From NCBI GenBank assembly GCA_030063045.1, contig JAQSEB010000151.1, positions 124,001 through 188,000 of the forward strand: DNA of 64,000 bases, written 5' to 3'. The position numbers and the translations under genes are program-made. How positions within the stretch are numbered: the stretch's first letter is position 1; the number at the start of each line of letters is the position of its first letter. Below the pieces are notes generated by a model. That model did no database searches. It had not been told where the DNA came from and saw nothing but the letters and a program-made list of their open reading frames with translations. Source of the stretch: Pratylenchus scribneri (lineage: Eukaryota; Nematoda; Chromadorea; Rhabditida; Pratylenchidae). This document shows, one piece after another, positions 48,701 to 60,209 of this stretch.

Positions 48701-51256
48701 GGTGATTATACTCAATTTTGATATTCTAAGATTTCGAAGTAATCCATAGTATTGTACCTTTTTTTATTTGAATATTTATTAAATTAAATAAAAATTATTT
48801 TACAGGAGAAGTTTAAATATATGAATTTTGAGGATAAATCGTGCTATATTTTTTACCAAACATTTCTTCATGATTTACGCACAAGAAGATATCATTTGGA
48901 GTTGAAAATTTCGCATTATTGCACGGAACGTGGAATGCGCGGTATTTTGGAATTCTTTATTCCCATTGGCCCTGATCAGGTAAAATTATCGCTAAACTAA
49001 AAGTACACATATTCTATTTTTCTAAAAATAGGTCCCAGAAGAGGGCATATATGAAGACATTGGCATTCAAATTGATTTGGGCAAGGGCCAAATGCGACGA
49101 AGCACTGGCCAAATTATAAATGCAAAAAAAAATGAGAAACCGATCATACAAGGATTGAATAAAACACAGTTTGATGAAGAACTACGATTAAATGCATATA
49201 AGGAATTTAAAGAATTCTTCAGTGATGGAATTGAGCATTTTTCAATATTCGGTGTTCAAAAATGTAAGCTTTTTCAATTCAAAAATATATAAATTGAATA
49301 AAATATATATTATATAAAAATTATAAGTTTTTTCAATAAATATTATAAAATAAGCCAAGCAGAATTACATTTATATTATCAAATAGGACGCTAGTTACAA
49401 ATCGGCCCTTTTTGAAAAAATTTTTTTAAAGTCATGAATTGATACACCAATCGACTCGTCTCGACGAGCCAAGCGTGAATCTACTATTAATTTCGCATAA
49501 AACTCAAAAGTAAAAGAGTTAGAGTCGCGCAAAGGAAATACGGATTGGAACTGCTCCGGTGGGCATTTCAGAGTGGACTCCTCCGTGTGCTCCGCCTCCG
49601 CGCGACCAGTGAGACGAGCCTTGGCTCGTCCAGTTCCCGCGCTTCGGCTACGCACACTCCGGAGTCCACTCTTACATTCCTCCGCAGTTCCAACACATTC
49701 CAGCGAGACTTAGAAAAAAATTTTCAAAAAGGGCCGATTTGTAACTAGTGCCTCAAATAGTCTCCTACCTAATTATCAAAAATTTTAAGCAATTTTTAAA
49801 ACAATTTTGAATTCAATTAGTTTTAAAAAATGATAAATTTGCAAATCCGAATAAAATTTTGATTTTATTGAATATATTGTATTCGATAATATAAATAGGT
49901 AATTCAATTTCAAATCTTTTAATATGGGAATGGAAGATTAATACGGCAAAACTATTCGATAATTTATAGTGCCAAATAAATCACCATTGCCTAATCCTTC
50001 AAATACATCTGTTATTGATTATACCGATGGTACAGTGTCAGCCAATGGAAAATGCAAATATACCCATGAATGCGAAAAAGATTATCGTTGTTGGAATCCA
50101 ATGAAGCAAGCATATTGCGAGAAAATTTTAGGTAATTTGTAAATATTTTACAAAATTAACTTTTTCAAATTCAACCATTTTATTTATTTTTGTTAATAAA
50201 AGTGTTGCCCACCCGAACAGGACCGATGATACATATTTGTATTTATATTTAAGCCTTCCAACCACAATCCAAACCCGTTAATATCAAATCCTGTAAATAA
50301 AAAAATTATCTGCCCATGGTGGGATTCGAACCCGCGACCTCTGCTAACTCCCTCCATCTTAACCATTCGGCCACAAAGTGAAAAGTGCCGAGTTGGCCAA
50401 TTTCTGCAGCGTGTAGGGCCAAGGATTTTGAGTTTAGACCCCATAAACCTTATATCATTCGAAAGCTGACACTCTTGCGGAGTGCCCTTTCTCCGGGCCC
50501 AAAACCCAAAAACCAAAAAGAAAAAAGTTTTACCTGAGCAAACTGAAAAAGTTCACTTTTTGAAACCGGTTTTTGGCTAATATCCCGAAACCGGTTGGGA
50601 CTTTTGGAAAAAAAAGGATTTATTTGATATGTGCCACCGAAATACGAAACTTTAAAAAAAAAAAGATATCGGAAAACGGCCGGCTAGAAAGCCGTATTTT
50701 TGAAAAAATGAACGAATTTCAAGTTTTTTTTAATATTATATAAATGGGATATACTGTATTTTTTGATATTTTAAATTTTTTTCATTACATTAATATAAAC
50801 TATCTTATTTCAGATCGTGATCTGAATGATATGAATATGCTGCTTACATGCAGTCCTCAATTTCGTGAAAAGTGGGATAGAGATCATTTTTATGTTCCTC
50901 AAGGACTCATAGATGCAATCAAAAAAATTAGTGGTAGTGATACTGGTCCTGTTGATTTTTCACCACGATGCCTAATTGGAAATAATTCGGTGATGAGGAC
51001 TGGCGCTGGACCAGATAAACGGGGAGTTAATTGTAAAGTTGATTCTCATTGTCGCATCGATGAATTTTGTGCCTTCCAAAATGGAGAATGTCGAAAATTT
51101 CGCTTTCAAATGGATGGTGAAAAATGTTATCTGAATTCGGAATGTTTTCCAGGCGCATATTGCAAAATGGATTCTGGATTGAATCAATGGGGTAAATGTC
51201 AGTATACAAAAGTTGCCAATCAATTAGTGGAAGAACCGAATGATCCACTTGATTAA
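45776..51256 (+). CDS. Secreted glycoprotein with N-glycosylation-sequon repeat and Cys-rich C-terminus (10 exons)
   Basis: Exons: 45776-46498, 47000-47201, 47260-~47465, 47664-47805, 48076-48247, 48401-48533, 48806-48979, 49032-49263, 49970-50131, 50814-51256. All junctions fit in phase. The third exon's end is uncertain: a strong donor at 47348 and a weaker one at 47465 are both phase 0. The start may be the second ATG (45836), which gives a signal peptide (MIIYPNYFLLIYFLSFLVS). Then follow five ~20-residue repeats rich in NGT/NET sequons, a conserved-looking middle (YYVDGIAAISVIGEHYYPG, CSISGDTQTDMDLVGKGY, YCTERGMRGILEFFIPIGP), and two Cys-rich modules (CKYTHECEKDYRCWN; CKVDSHCRIDEFC, CYLNSECFPGAYCKMD) resembling EB/dickkopf-like disulphide modules. 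The family is not recognised and the role unknown; it is probably extracellular. A paralogue begins at the right window edge. Confidence 0.75.
46019..46318 (+). repeat. Five-unit 60-bp coding repeat (N-glycosylation sequons)
   Basis: Units of 20 codons follow the pattern N-E-N-G-T-V-N-S-x-N-G-T-x-L-N-x-T-G-x. Each encodes up to three N-X-T sequons, and the third position varies more than the sequon bases. Long antisense ORFs across this block are by-products of the repeat. Confidence 0.85.
49387..49752. mobile_element. Palindromic MITE in glycoprotein intron 8 (366 bp, 8-bp TSD)
   Basis: The ends GACGCTAGTTACAAATCGGC and its near-inverse GCCGATTTGTAACTAGTGCC are flanked by TCAAATAG at 49379-49386 and 49753-49760. 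The core is G+C-rich and contains CCAATCGACTCGTCTCGACG. The ORFs within are arm readings. Confidence 0.8.
50311..50382 (-). other. tRNA-derived sequence (SINE head or decayed tRNA) in glycoprotein intron 9
   Basis: On the minus strand there is a near-consensus A box (TGGCCGAATGG, 50363-50373) and a perfect B box (GGTTCGAATCC, 50322-50332) at tRNA spacing, in the style of Leu/Ser tRNAs. The acceptor arms do not pair and no clean anticodon stem forms, so it is unlikely to be a working tRNA. A pol III SINE promoter is the better reading. A tail-like AT stretch follows at about 50290. Confidence 0.55.
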
Positions 51257-51635
51257 AATTAAACCAATACTGATTATTTTATTCAAAATTATTCCATTCA
51301 TTTATTGTTTTATAAAATTTGTTTTTTAAATTCGGAAAATAATCTAAATTCATAATAAAAAATTGACATTTTTATTTTTTACTCTCTAATGTTTGGAAAA
51401 ATAATAGCCCGAAATTCATATCCAATATAATCCTTTAGTTTAGGGTTTAGGCAAATCCTAATTTTTCTTAAGCCCTTTTTAATATTTACCCCACTTTTAA
51501 TTTAAATCATTGTTTTTTTTTGGAAAGATTTGATCCAAATTTGACTGTGTCCGGAGGTAATTCCCAGCCTAATTCATCAAATAGCATTTAGAACTCATTC
51601 AGGCCAAAGATATTGATGATTAAATAAAAGAGTAG

Positions 51636-51735
51636 CTGAAGAACTAAAATGTTCAATCAGTGGAGACACACAAACGGGTATGGATTTGGTAGTCATAGGC
51701 TACACAGTGGAATGGTCCAATATTCATTGCCAATT
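51636..51735 (+). pseudogene. Broken copy of glycoprotein exon 5
   Basis: GAACTAAAATGTTCAATCAG through GGCTACACAGTGGAA matches exon 48076-48247 nearly base for base over ~95 nt. One base is missing in GTGGAA(T)TGGTCC, which breaks the frame. Surrounding exon sequence is absent. It is a relic of a partial duplication of the upstream gene. Confidence 0.75.
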
Positions 51736-53087
51736 TTTAAACCAAATCAAATCTAACTAGAATATCCCTATTAAATCGATCGTGCCAAATTAAATGAGCA
51801 AAAAATTAATGTTCTTAATAGGCCTATGAGAAGAGATATGGTCAATTATCACAAACGACAATCTTTCAGTTATACTATTTTTTAATTAATCAACGGAAAT
51901 CAAAATTAACTTAATCATACAGCTTCAACATTTAAACAAATGAGAACATTCTCCCCAGATTTTTCCTCCTTGGAATTTGCCCAACAATAAAAATCTCTGC
52001 GAGATGGGAAATGGGATAGGTAGTCCCCCGTCCTCTGCAAACAGGAAATTAATTCTAGTATATATCAAATATTGAACAGTTATAAACTTTTCATATTTTT
52101 AATACTTTTTTCTTGATTTTTTTCTTCCACCAAAATAAATAATATCGAAATATTAAATAAATGCTGAAAAATTAATCGATTCCGCCAAAACCGCATTCAT
52201 CTATTCTCCTCTGATGCCATTTGATTTCACAATTGCCTCTCTGTTTATGCAATTTGCCACTTCAGAATTTCTCTCTCTCGTCTCTCTCTATATTCGGTCA
52301 GCAAATATGAAAGTGTAGGGCTGGGCATCTCGATTTCGCTTGATCGGACTTACAATCCCGATCAATTTCACCCGCTAATTCATTCAGCCAGCGCTTAAAC
52401 ACCGTTCCCCCCAATATCCCACCCATAACCCATATCCCCCACCTCCCCACCATCAAATTCATTCGCTCATCAGCCAGCGCATTTTTTTGGCCAAAATTCT
52501 CTTCAACAATAGAGGGTCCCATCTCAATCCAAATTCAATCAATTCAAATCCAGCCCCACAAATTGCTCTTTCCCAGAAAATGAAATCCAGTAAATGTTTA
52601 TGTAAAGCAATATATTTCACTAAAAATACGCTTTCGGCAAAGTTTATTTTAATTCAGTCTTAATAAATACAACAATCCCAAAGCCTTTATGACTCATTTA
52701 TTATTCACTCACAATTAAACTGTCATAATCATTTTTCATTAAAAATCTTTTTATTAACTAATTCCGAAGAAAAAATATAAAATTCTTTTTAACTTTTTTG
52801 AATGTTTCTGTATATAAATATAATTTTTCATCGAAAAGGAATAATTTTTTTACCCTTTTATTAACTAGCTTATTCTTTTTGGCCATAACTCGACCAAAGA
52901 CCCTTGGTGACCTCAACAAATTGTCTGTAATAATTTTTAAAGAGTATAAAAATTGTGTAAAAATTGCTTTTCCTCAATAAAATTTACGTGTTTAATAGAT
53001 TCATTTTTAGGCATATTATTATTTTTTAAAGTTGACAATGAGTTTTTTTATTTACAGATATACACATATTTTATATTCTTCGTTCAG
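51736..53087. other. Intergenic; no gene seen
   Basis: The segment 52240-52560 is less A+T-rich than its surroundings and has C-rich runs, but no coherent exon on either strand. The remainder is low-complexity AT sequence preceding the next gene. Confidence 0.4.
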
Positions 53088-55260
53088 ATGCTATGTTTTT
53101 CTAAAAATTTCTTAATTTTTATTTTTCTTCAAAATCCATTCAAGCTTTTGGCCACTGGAATTGCTGGAAGAGAAAAAGACAAATATCCCAATCTCAATTT
53201 CAACAAAAATTCGTCACTTTCAAGTAGCAGCGGAAGTGGAAAATTGCCACTTCATGACGATGGGGGATTGAGTTACCATGAACCAAAATTAACTGGTAAA
53301 ATATAATAAATTATTAATAAGTAAATAAAAGTTACAGATAATTTAACCATTTTTAATTAATCCTAAAATTGATTAATATTTTTATATATTTGTTTTTTTT
53401 TTTGATAAAAAGTCGATTCAGAATTATAATATTTCTCGCCATTCTTATAAATCCAAATCAATTTACTGAATTATTTTTCAATCTTATTTAAAAATTGAAT
53501 ATTTTTGAAAAAAATGGATTAATTCAAATTCTTAAATTCGAAATCAGTATTCTTTTCAGATTATTTTGATTTCAGCCAAATTAATCTTATAGAGAATGGC
53601 CATAAAATAATTCCATAACAATTTGTTGGGATATATAACAGTTTGATGACAGAGTTAAAATTGAATTCCGATTTGGACAATTCATTTGACTAAAATATTT
53701 TGATTATTATAATTAATTTGATTTTGTGGCTAAACTTAAATTAATTATCCTCTTTAATCTTATTAATATAAATTAAATATATTTACAATAATTAAAAATA
53801 AGAATTTAAAATGGATAATTCTAAATTGAATGATAATTATTTTTATATACAGAATTCACTCGCTCCAATGCATATGACATCATACGAAAAATTTATGCGG
53901 TCCACACTTATACAACTTATAAACATTATTATATCGATGCGAATTCAAAAGTAAAAAAATTTAAAAAATAAATTTATTATTTTATTTTAGACCAAAATAA
54001 ATCATGAATTCAATTTGAAGATTTTTGGAGTCGAATTTAAAGAAGAACTTCTGAAGGACATTATTCCAAAAAATTTGCATGAAGCAGAAAATGATGAATT
54101 AAACAAAAAGCAAAAAGAAATATTTAATAGAATTTGTTATTTTAAAATATTAAAGATGAATTCTAGCGTGATTAAACCAATTACGGCCCATTTTTTATTG
54201 TTGAATATGGGATTTAAAGGCGAACATTTGGTATTATTTTAAAATAATTATTTTGATTTTCTTATTTTTTTTAGCTGAATTATTTTTATATAATGATTAA
54301 AATATTTTCTTATTTTAGGCTAAATTATTTCATATTAAATATAGAGTAGGTTTATTGCTTAATAAACAGGAATAATTATTATACCTAATAAACATATGTA
54401 ATTTAAAATATACTGACTTAATGCCTAAAATATATAAAAAATAGAACATAAAAAACGAATTTATCTTCTAATTAAAAATGCCTAAAATAGGTGGAATTTT
54501 GACTAATAAAAAAAAATTAAGTGAGAAAAAATTAAAAGTGTTCTTATTTATTTTTTTTTTTGTATTTTAGTTACATAAACTTTTGCTATTGGGCAACATA
54601 ATTGATTCGAATTGCAAAAATATTGTAGAAAATGAATTCCCCGACGGATTGATGCTAAAGGGCCGTGGCGATCATGCCCTCTGTATTTTGGGACATCTTT
54701 TTGCATTTGCCCTTGCCTTGGGTAAAAGAATAGAAGAGTATGAACATGAAAATGAATTGGAGTGAGAAAATTATTTACAAAATATTTTTAGCAAAATTTA
54801 AAAATATTTTTTTAAATATAAAAATTACAAAAAAAAAATATTAAAAATAATTTTAAAAAATTTAAATAAATAATTTTAAAAATTTAAAAAATAATTTTAA
54901 ATAAAATTTTAAAAAATTAAACAATATTTATACAAAATTTAAATAAATAATTTATAGAAAATTTTTAAAAATTTAAAAAATAATTTTAGCAAAATTATTG
55001 CATTAAAATTATTACATGTTGAATGGCTCAATGCTTCAGCTAAAAAAATTTTTCAATTTCTTGGCTCCAACAATCATAATGTTCTTCTGACGAAAGTTCC
55101 AATAGAGGAGGAGAAATTGGACAATATTAACATTAATGAATTTATTAAGATTGATGGAGAAGGTTTAATTTATTTGAACGATGAACAAGCCGAAGAGGAA
55201 ATTAAAAATATTGGAGAATATTATTTAAAAACATTATTTGCAGATAAAGATTTTATTTGA
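53088..55260 (+). CDS. Unrecognised predicted secreted protein (5 exons, 335 aa)
   Basis: Exons: 53088-53295, 53853-53950, 53991-54230, 54571-54761, 54990-55260; total 1008 nt, all phases consistent. It starts at MLCFSKNFLIFIFLQNPFKL, a plausible signal peptide. A Ser-rich low-complexity stretch (SSLSSSSGSGK) follows, then a helical body with a few Cys (ICYFK, NCKNI, LCILG). One segment (LKGRGDHALCILGHLFAFAL) is hydrophobic enough to be a buried or membrane helix. The C-terminus is acidic (DEQAEEEIKNIGEYYLK). I recognise no family. It sits just before a small Cys-rich secreted gene on the same strand. An upstream start in the same frame is possible but would lack a leader. Confidence 0.65.
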
Positions 55261-55853
55261 TTAAAAAAAATTTTTATATAATTATATTAATTTAAATTGA
55301 ATTTTGATACAAATTAATTTATCCAAAATTTATGATGTCGAAAAGTGAAATTTTTAAGCCCTAATATACTGCACATTCGAAACCGAATTAGATCCCAATA
55401 ATTTGTTTTTCATATTTTGGAACTATTTCAATTTTTTTCTACATTTTTTTTTATTTATATTTTGTGCTAATTTTTTTAAAAATTTATAGATTTTCTTAAA
55501 CAAAAAAATGGCCTTAAATTAATGTAAATATTTTTTTCTTGTTCATTTTAAATTAAAATTTGCCCATATCCCATCTATTCACTTATTATTTTAATTTAGG
55601 ATTGTAAAAACAGCTGCGTAATTTTAAATTTTTGCCTTTTGAAATTGAGTCAAGCTATCAAAAATTTGTCCTATTTTTTAAATGGCTCTTATTATTTACG
55701 GTATATTCACAGCTATGTAAATTTTATTTTAAAAATTAAAATGCTCTCATTTATTGTCATCAATCCGCACAAATTATTTTTTAATTTAAAAGAAGGAATT
55801 CTCTCTATTATTCCTCTTTCAATTTTTGAATAAAATAATCCTTTTTTAAAATT
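55261..55853. other. Intergenic spacer, no gene seen
   Basis: AT-rich sequence between two same-strand genes. A short ORF near 55640-55833 has no coding character. Confidence 0.4.
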
Positions 55854-56392
55854 ATGAACTCTACTTTATTATCAATTATTATTATCTTTTTTTCGACATT
55901 CATTTATGGGGTCGATTCGAACATACTGAATATTGGCGGCCATAATATTTTTGATGAAAATGAAGAAATCGAATCTTTGGCAGATTCTAAATGTCCAAAT
56001 GGCGCAAAACTTGGAAAAGGTAATAAGAATTTACATCGAAAATTATTTTTACAAAAAAAAATGAAAAAAGAAGAATATTTTTTCATTTGATTTAATAATA
56101 ATTTTATTAGTTTGCAAAATGTCAGCGCAATGCGGAAAACGTGGATTTTGTCGGTTGACTACGGAACCTGGAAAGGGCAAAGGGAAGAAGACAAAGCATT
56201 GTTGCGAACACACTGTTGAAGTTGACCATTTGGTTTGCTTCAAAAACAAAAATGGAAAGGACGTGAAACCGTCAAAAATTGGTACACTTTATAAAATAAA
56301 TCTTTTCAAATTAACACACTGATCATCTATGACTATTATCATTTTTTTCATTTGCTTTTTATTTGAAAATAGGCTTTAATCCAAAGGGCTGA
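55854..56392 (+). CDS. Small basic Cys-rich secreted protein (3 exons, 118 aa)
   Basis: Exons: 55854-56019, 56111-56281, 56373-56392 (357 nt), with clean GT-AG introns and phase 1 throughout. A strong leader (MNSTLLSIIIIFFSTFIYGV) precedes a short acidic propeptide-like stretch, then a basic Cys-rich domain: KCPNG, VCKMSAQCGKRGFC, a Gly/Lys-rich loop (EPGKGKGKKTK), HCC and LVCF. Seven cysteines are visible in the mature part. The layout resembles secreted disulphide-stabilised peptides such as effectors or antimicrobial-type proteins, but no named family is recognised. The last exon adds only six residues. Confidence 0.7.
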
Positions 56393-56439
56393 AAAATGTA
56401 GTTAGTTTAAAATTTTATATCTTTTTACTATTTTAAAAG

Positions 56440-57270
56440 ATTTTGGGAATAACATCTTTATTTGGATCAGTCTATAGTTTTTCCGTTTATGGAATGATTT
56501 TTTGGTCAAATTTTTCCATCCATGTCGATGTCTGCTGTCCATTTTATGGTCCAATAAAGTTTGACTTGTGGTAAGGAAAAATGAAAAAGAGTTTTCTTAT
56601 AAAAATAAATTATCTTATTCTCCTCTATCTTGCCTAATTTTCCCTTACACATTGAAACCAAAAATAACTCAAATAACAAATTTTTATAATTTTAAATTCG
56701 ATTAAAATGAAAATATTTACTTTGACCAAAAATCATTTTATTAGTTCAAGGCTAAACTCTTATTTTAGACTAAATTATTAGTAAATTGTCGAAAAATAAA
56801 ATTGTGAATATTTTCTCAACACATTTATTTAAGCTTGTAACACAAACAGCAAGAAAGGATTGTGCGAGAGAAGCAAAATCAAAGGTTTCTGCAAAAGATT
56901 CCAAGTTGCTGGGCAGTCGCATAAAAAAAATTATGTGGGATTATGTTGTGAGTCATAAAATTATTTATTAATATGAAAAGTTTTACCAAAATTAAATTAA
57001 AAAAAAGATGATTCAAATCATTAATAATTGAATGGTAAAAAGTTAAGAGCTGCTTTCAGAAATCAGAATTATTTAAAATAGCTAAAACTTAATTTTTGGC
57101 TAATTTTGATGTTTTAAAATAGTTCACGATTTTGTTATATAAAATTATTTTCGTAGTCATTAAAATAGATCAACTTGTCAGAGCTGACTGGAGTATAATT
57201 TAAAAGGACATAAAATTTATTTCAGGTCCACCTATGCCGAATAACCATAAGAAGCAAAATTGATCATTTA
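56440..57270 (+). other. Candidate orphan exons of one unassigned gene
   Basis: Three pieces have splice-like borders and coding character. One is ~56448-56572, reading SVYGMIFWSNFSIHV and CCPFYGPIKFDLW before GTAAGG. The second is ~56833-56950, reading ARKDCAREAKSKVSAKDSK before GTGAGT. The third is from ~57226, reading VHLCRITIRSK to a stop. I cannot join them into one frame with confidence and recognise no family. They may be a decayed gene or additional 3' exons. Confidence 0.3.
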
Positions 57271-58168
57271 TGAAGCAATTATCACGGAGAGTAAATTTTT
57301 TTGTCCAACATATTTCTCCTTTTTATTGGTTTTTAAATAAATATTCATTATATTTTTATGGAAAAAAGACATTGTTCAAATTTAAAATTATAAATTAAAT
57401 ATTTAGCAATGAGCTAGCTAGCTCTCAATGAATGCATTGTGGATTGTGATTTTTGATATGCGAAAATTAATTGTCTATCTATAATTATAAATCATTAGAA
57501 GAGAATTCTGAAGTAGTAATAAAATTTTAAATTGGCATGTGAAATTTGTCATTTCAACGAAGAATATAGGTGTCATTATTCAAAATTAAATTAAAAGGGC
57601 ACTGGGAATCAGCATTCACAACAAAGTTGGTTTATTTTTCTAACCAGATTTTTGGAAATTATTAAAAATTCAAAAACTAGACTCTAATAATGTTTTGATT
57701 TAAGTTCAAAATTGATCAAATAAATTTCATTTATTTACCTTAATAAGCTCAATGAATAAATACTACTTCATTGAAATTAATTCCTCATTTTTAATGAAAA
57801 TATTCTATTTTCGGTCATTTTATATTTTTGATAGCTCGGAATTTTTATTACAAATTTTTATGATTGATATTTATTAACAGTAAATCAATATAACTGTTGA
57901 TGAATTAGAATGATTTACTTCGGCCATATTATATATTTAAAATTTAATTATACCAAAAAATTAATAAAAAAGAGTAAAGTTTCTTTTTATTATGAAAAAA
58001 ATCAATAATTAAACAATTATTATGGAATATCAATTTACTAAATATTATCCAAAATAATATTATAAGTAAAATTTATCACTCAAATTTATTTTTTATATAT
58101 TTTTTATTCATTTTTTACAAATTCTTTTCCTTTCTTTTTTGGAAGTTGATTTGATTGCTTAATGCGAT
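57271..58168. other. Intergenic; no gene seen
   Basis: Low-complexity AT-rich sequence with no exon on either strand. It forms the converging 3' side of the srg receptor. Confidence 0.4.
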
Positions 58169-60209
58169 TTAAATTTGCTGAATTCTTGAAATGTTAATCA
58201 CAGCAATTGAATTGTTAGTTGGACGACAAATTGCTGTAGGAATCATCCATTTCAGTGAAATTTTACATTTTTTGCGCATTTTCGCACTTGCCCAAAGCAA
58301 AAGTATTGGTGGCACAGTCAATACCCAAAGTGCATAATTAAATGCATTATATTGGGCCAATACAATTCCATGATCATTTGGCATTAAAAATACACTCAAA
58401 ATCTTAATTTGAATATTTGTTTATTTATTTTTATTTTAATTTCTAAAATTATCTTTATAAATTGCCAGTCTTACCGCTAAACTGGCCACCAAAATATGTC
58501 CAAACAAAGTTAAAATTGCACTGATTGTAATTTTCAATTCCAATTTGTTGAATGCATTATTTATTGATGTTGAAGCACCGAATTTGCCTTTATTTTTCCG
58601 ATAAGCCAAAAAGGTAAAAACATTCAAGATAGAAGAGATTACGACGAATGGAATGTAAAATATTGTTGAATAACGGAAAAATTTTAATGAAGAATCCTTA
58701 AGAAATTTTTAAAAAATATAATCATATTTATATTGACAGAAATTAACAGTATAAAAGATTAAGATATATTCTATTATTTATGTTTATTATGTACTGTTTT
58801 TAGAAAGTGTAAACATAGAGAATATTATATCAAAAACCTATTTAATAAGGATTTTTCTTTATAAGTTCCATTTCATTTTTATATTTCTAAATGGTGACCT
58901 TTAGTTAACCCTTCAATTTATTTCTTCGATTTTTTTTCACATTTATTAAGTTCATAAAAATAACAATTACATTAAAATAAAATCTCCCACCTCTCCATCT
59001 GAACAAATTGTGTGTTCAATTGAAAATATTGTCATATTTAAATCGGTGTCAAATTTTATGCCTATATTAAAATAAATGCCCATTGAAAGAAGGAAGCCAC
59101 AAAAGATTATGGGAATTAGAAATGATAATAACAAAGCAATTGGGAATGCCCATCGCCAAATCTATGAAAAATTAATTTCATTAAAATCAAAGAAAAATGA
59201 GAGATTTTTAGGGAAAATGAATTTTGCAGAAAAACGTGAAAATACTTCCTTTAATTTTTTTTTGGTACTAGTCTGTTAACGGGGGTGGGGGGCAATCTTT
59301 TAATGGGGGGAGGGGGCAAAATTTTAAGGGGGGGGCACTCGAAAAATTATTATTCTGTCTCCCCAGGTACTTAGAGAACCGAAAAATAGTACAGGAGGGA
59401 ATTCTAAACCCTAAAAGTCTAACCTACCCTTACCCTAAACCTAACCTACCCCTAAAACCCATCCGGCCCTATCTAAACCTAACCCTACCCTAACCTAAAC
59501 CTCATTAGGGATCTTGACAAACCTTTTTAGGACTTAGGGTAGGGTTATGGTTAGGTTAGGATTGGGCTGGATAGGTTTTAAGGGTAGGGTAGGGGTAAGT
59601 TAGGGGTAGGTAGGGTTTAGGGTTGGTTTGGTAAAATTCGGTTTAGGGTCGTGCTTCTATTGTTTAAGGGTCTTTAGAATAACGGGGAGGCAGAATAATA
59701 AATTTTCGAGTGCCCCCCCCCCCCATTAAAAGTTTGCCCCCACCCGTTAACAGACTAGTAAGTACCGTTTTTTTGCTATTTATTTTCTAAAAAATTTTGT
59801 TTTCAAACTTTGTGATGATGTACTGGAAATTGGATTGCGGTAAGTCGATTCAACAAGATGAATGCCGTCATAATATATTCCACAAGAGATAAATAAAAAG
59901 AAAATAAGTAGCTGTTTAGCATAAATTGAGGCAAAGTCTGATAAAAACCAGTTGGAAGTTGTTGAACTATTGGAAGATTGTACATGAGCTGGATGATTTC
60001 ATAGATGAAGCCCTAAAAGTTTTTTTTAAATCAAAATAATTATCTTTAATTTTAATAAATTTACTTACAACAATGCCGCGAATTATAAAAAATGCATAAT
60101 AAATGGAATGAAAATTGATATTCCAAATAATTATATGAGTTTGTAGGAAAAAGAGACCAAGCGATGGTATCAAAATTATTAGAAATATTAGTTCACTAAA
60201 TGTATCCAT
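58169..60209 (-). CDS. srg-class 7TM chemoreceptor (5 exons, 323 aa)
   Basis: Exons: 60209-60069, 60012-59809, 59161-58991, 58696-58475, 58402-58169. All introns are phase 0 and lengths sum to 972 nt. It starts MDTFSELIFLIILIPSL (TM1). Next are FFIIRGIVGFIYEIIQL, the TM3 end AFILLNRLTAIQFPVHHHKIW typical of the nematode Srg family, an extracellular loop with Cys, then TM5 followed by the short basic loop LAYRKNKGKF. The final TMs end in a basic tail. The length is as expected for Srg. It is a predicted plasma-membrane chemosensory GPCR, ligand unknown, with no visible defect. Intron 2 carries a 491-bp palindromic insertion. Confidence 0.88.
59268..59758. mobile_element. Palindrome with telomere-like core in srg intron 2 (491 bp)
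   Basis: The ends CTAGTCTGTTAACGGG and CCCGTTAACAGACTAG are flanked by TA on both sides. Next inward are G-runs (left) and C-runs (right), and the centre holds inverted blocks of CCCTAAACCTAACC and GGTTAGGTTAGG-like words. The TA flanks suggest insertion by a mariner-type mechanism. No ORF is present. Confidence 0.75.

Noticed and set aside
50311..50382. Functional tRNA gene
   Set aside because: Acceptor and anticodon stems do not pair; only the promoter boxes are conserved.
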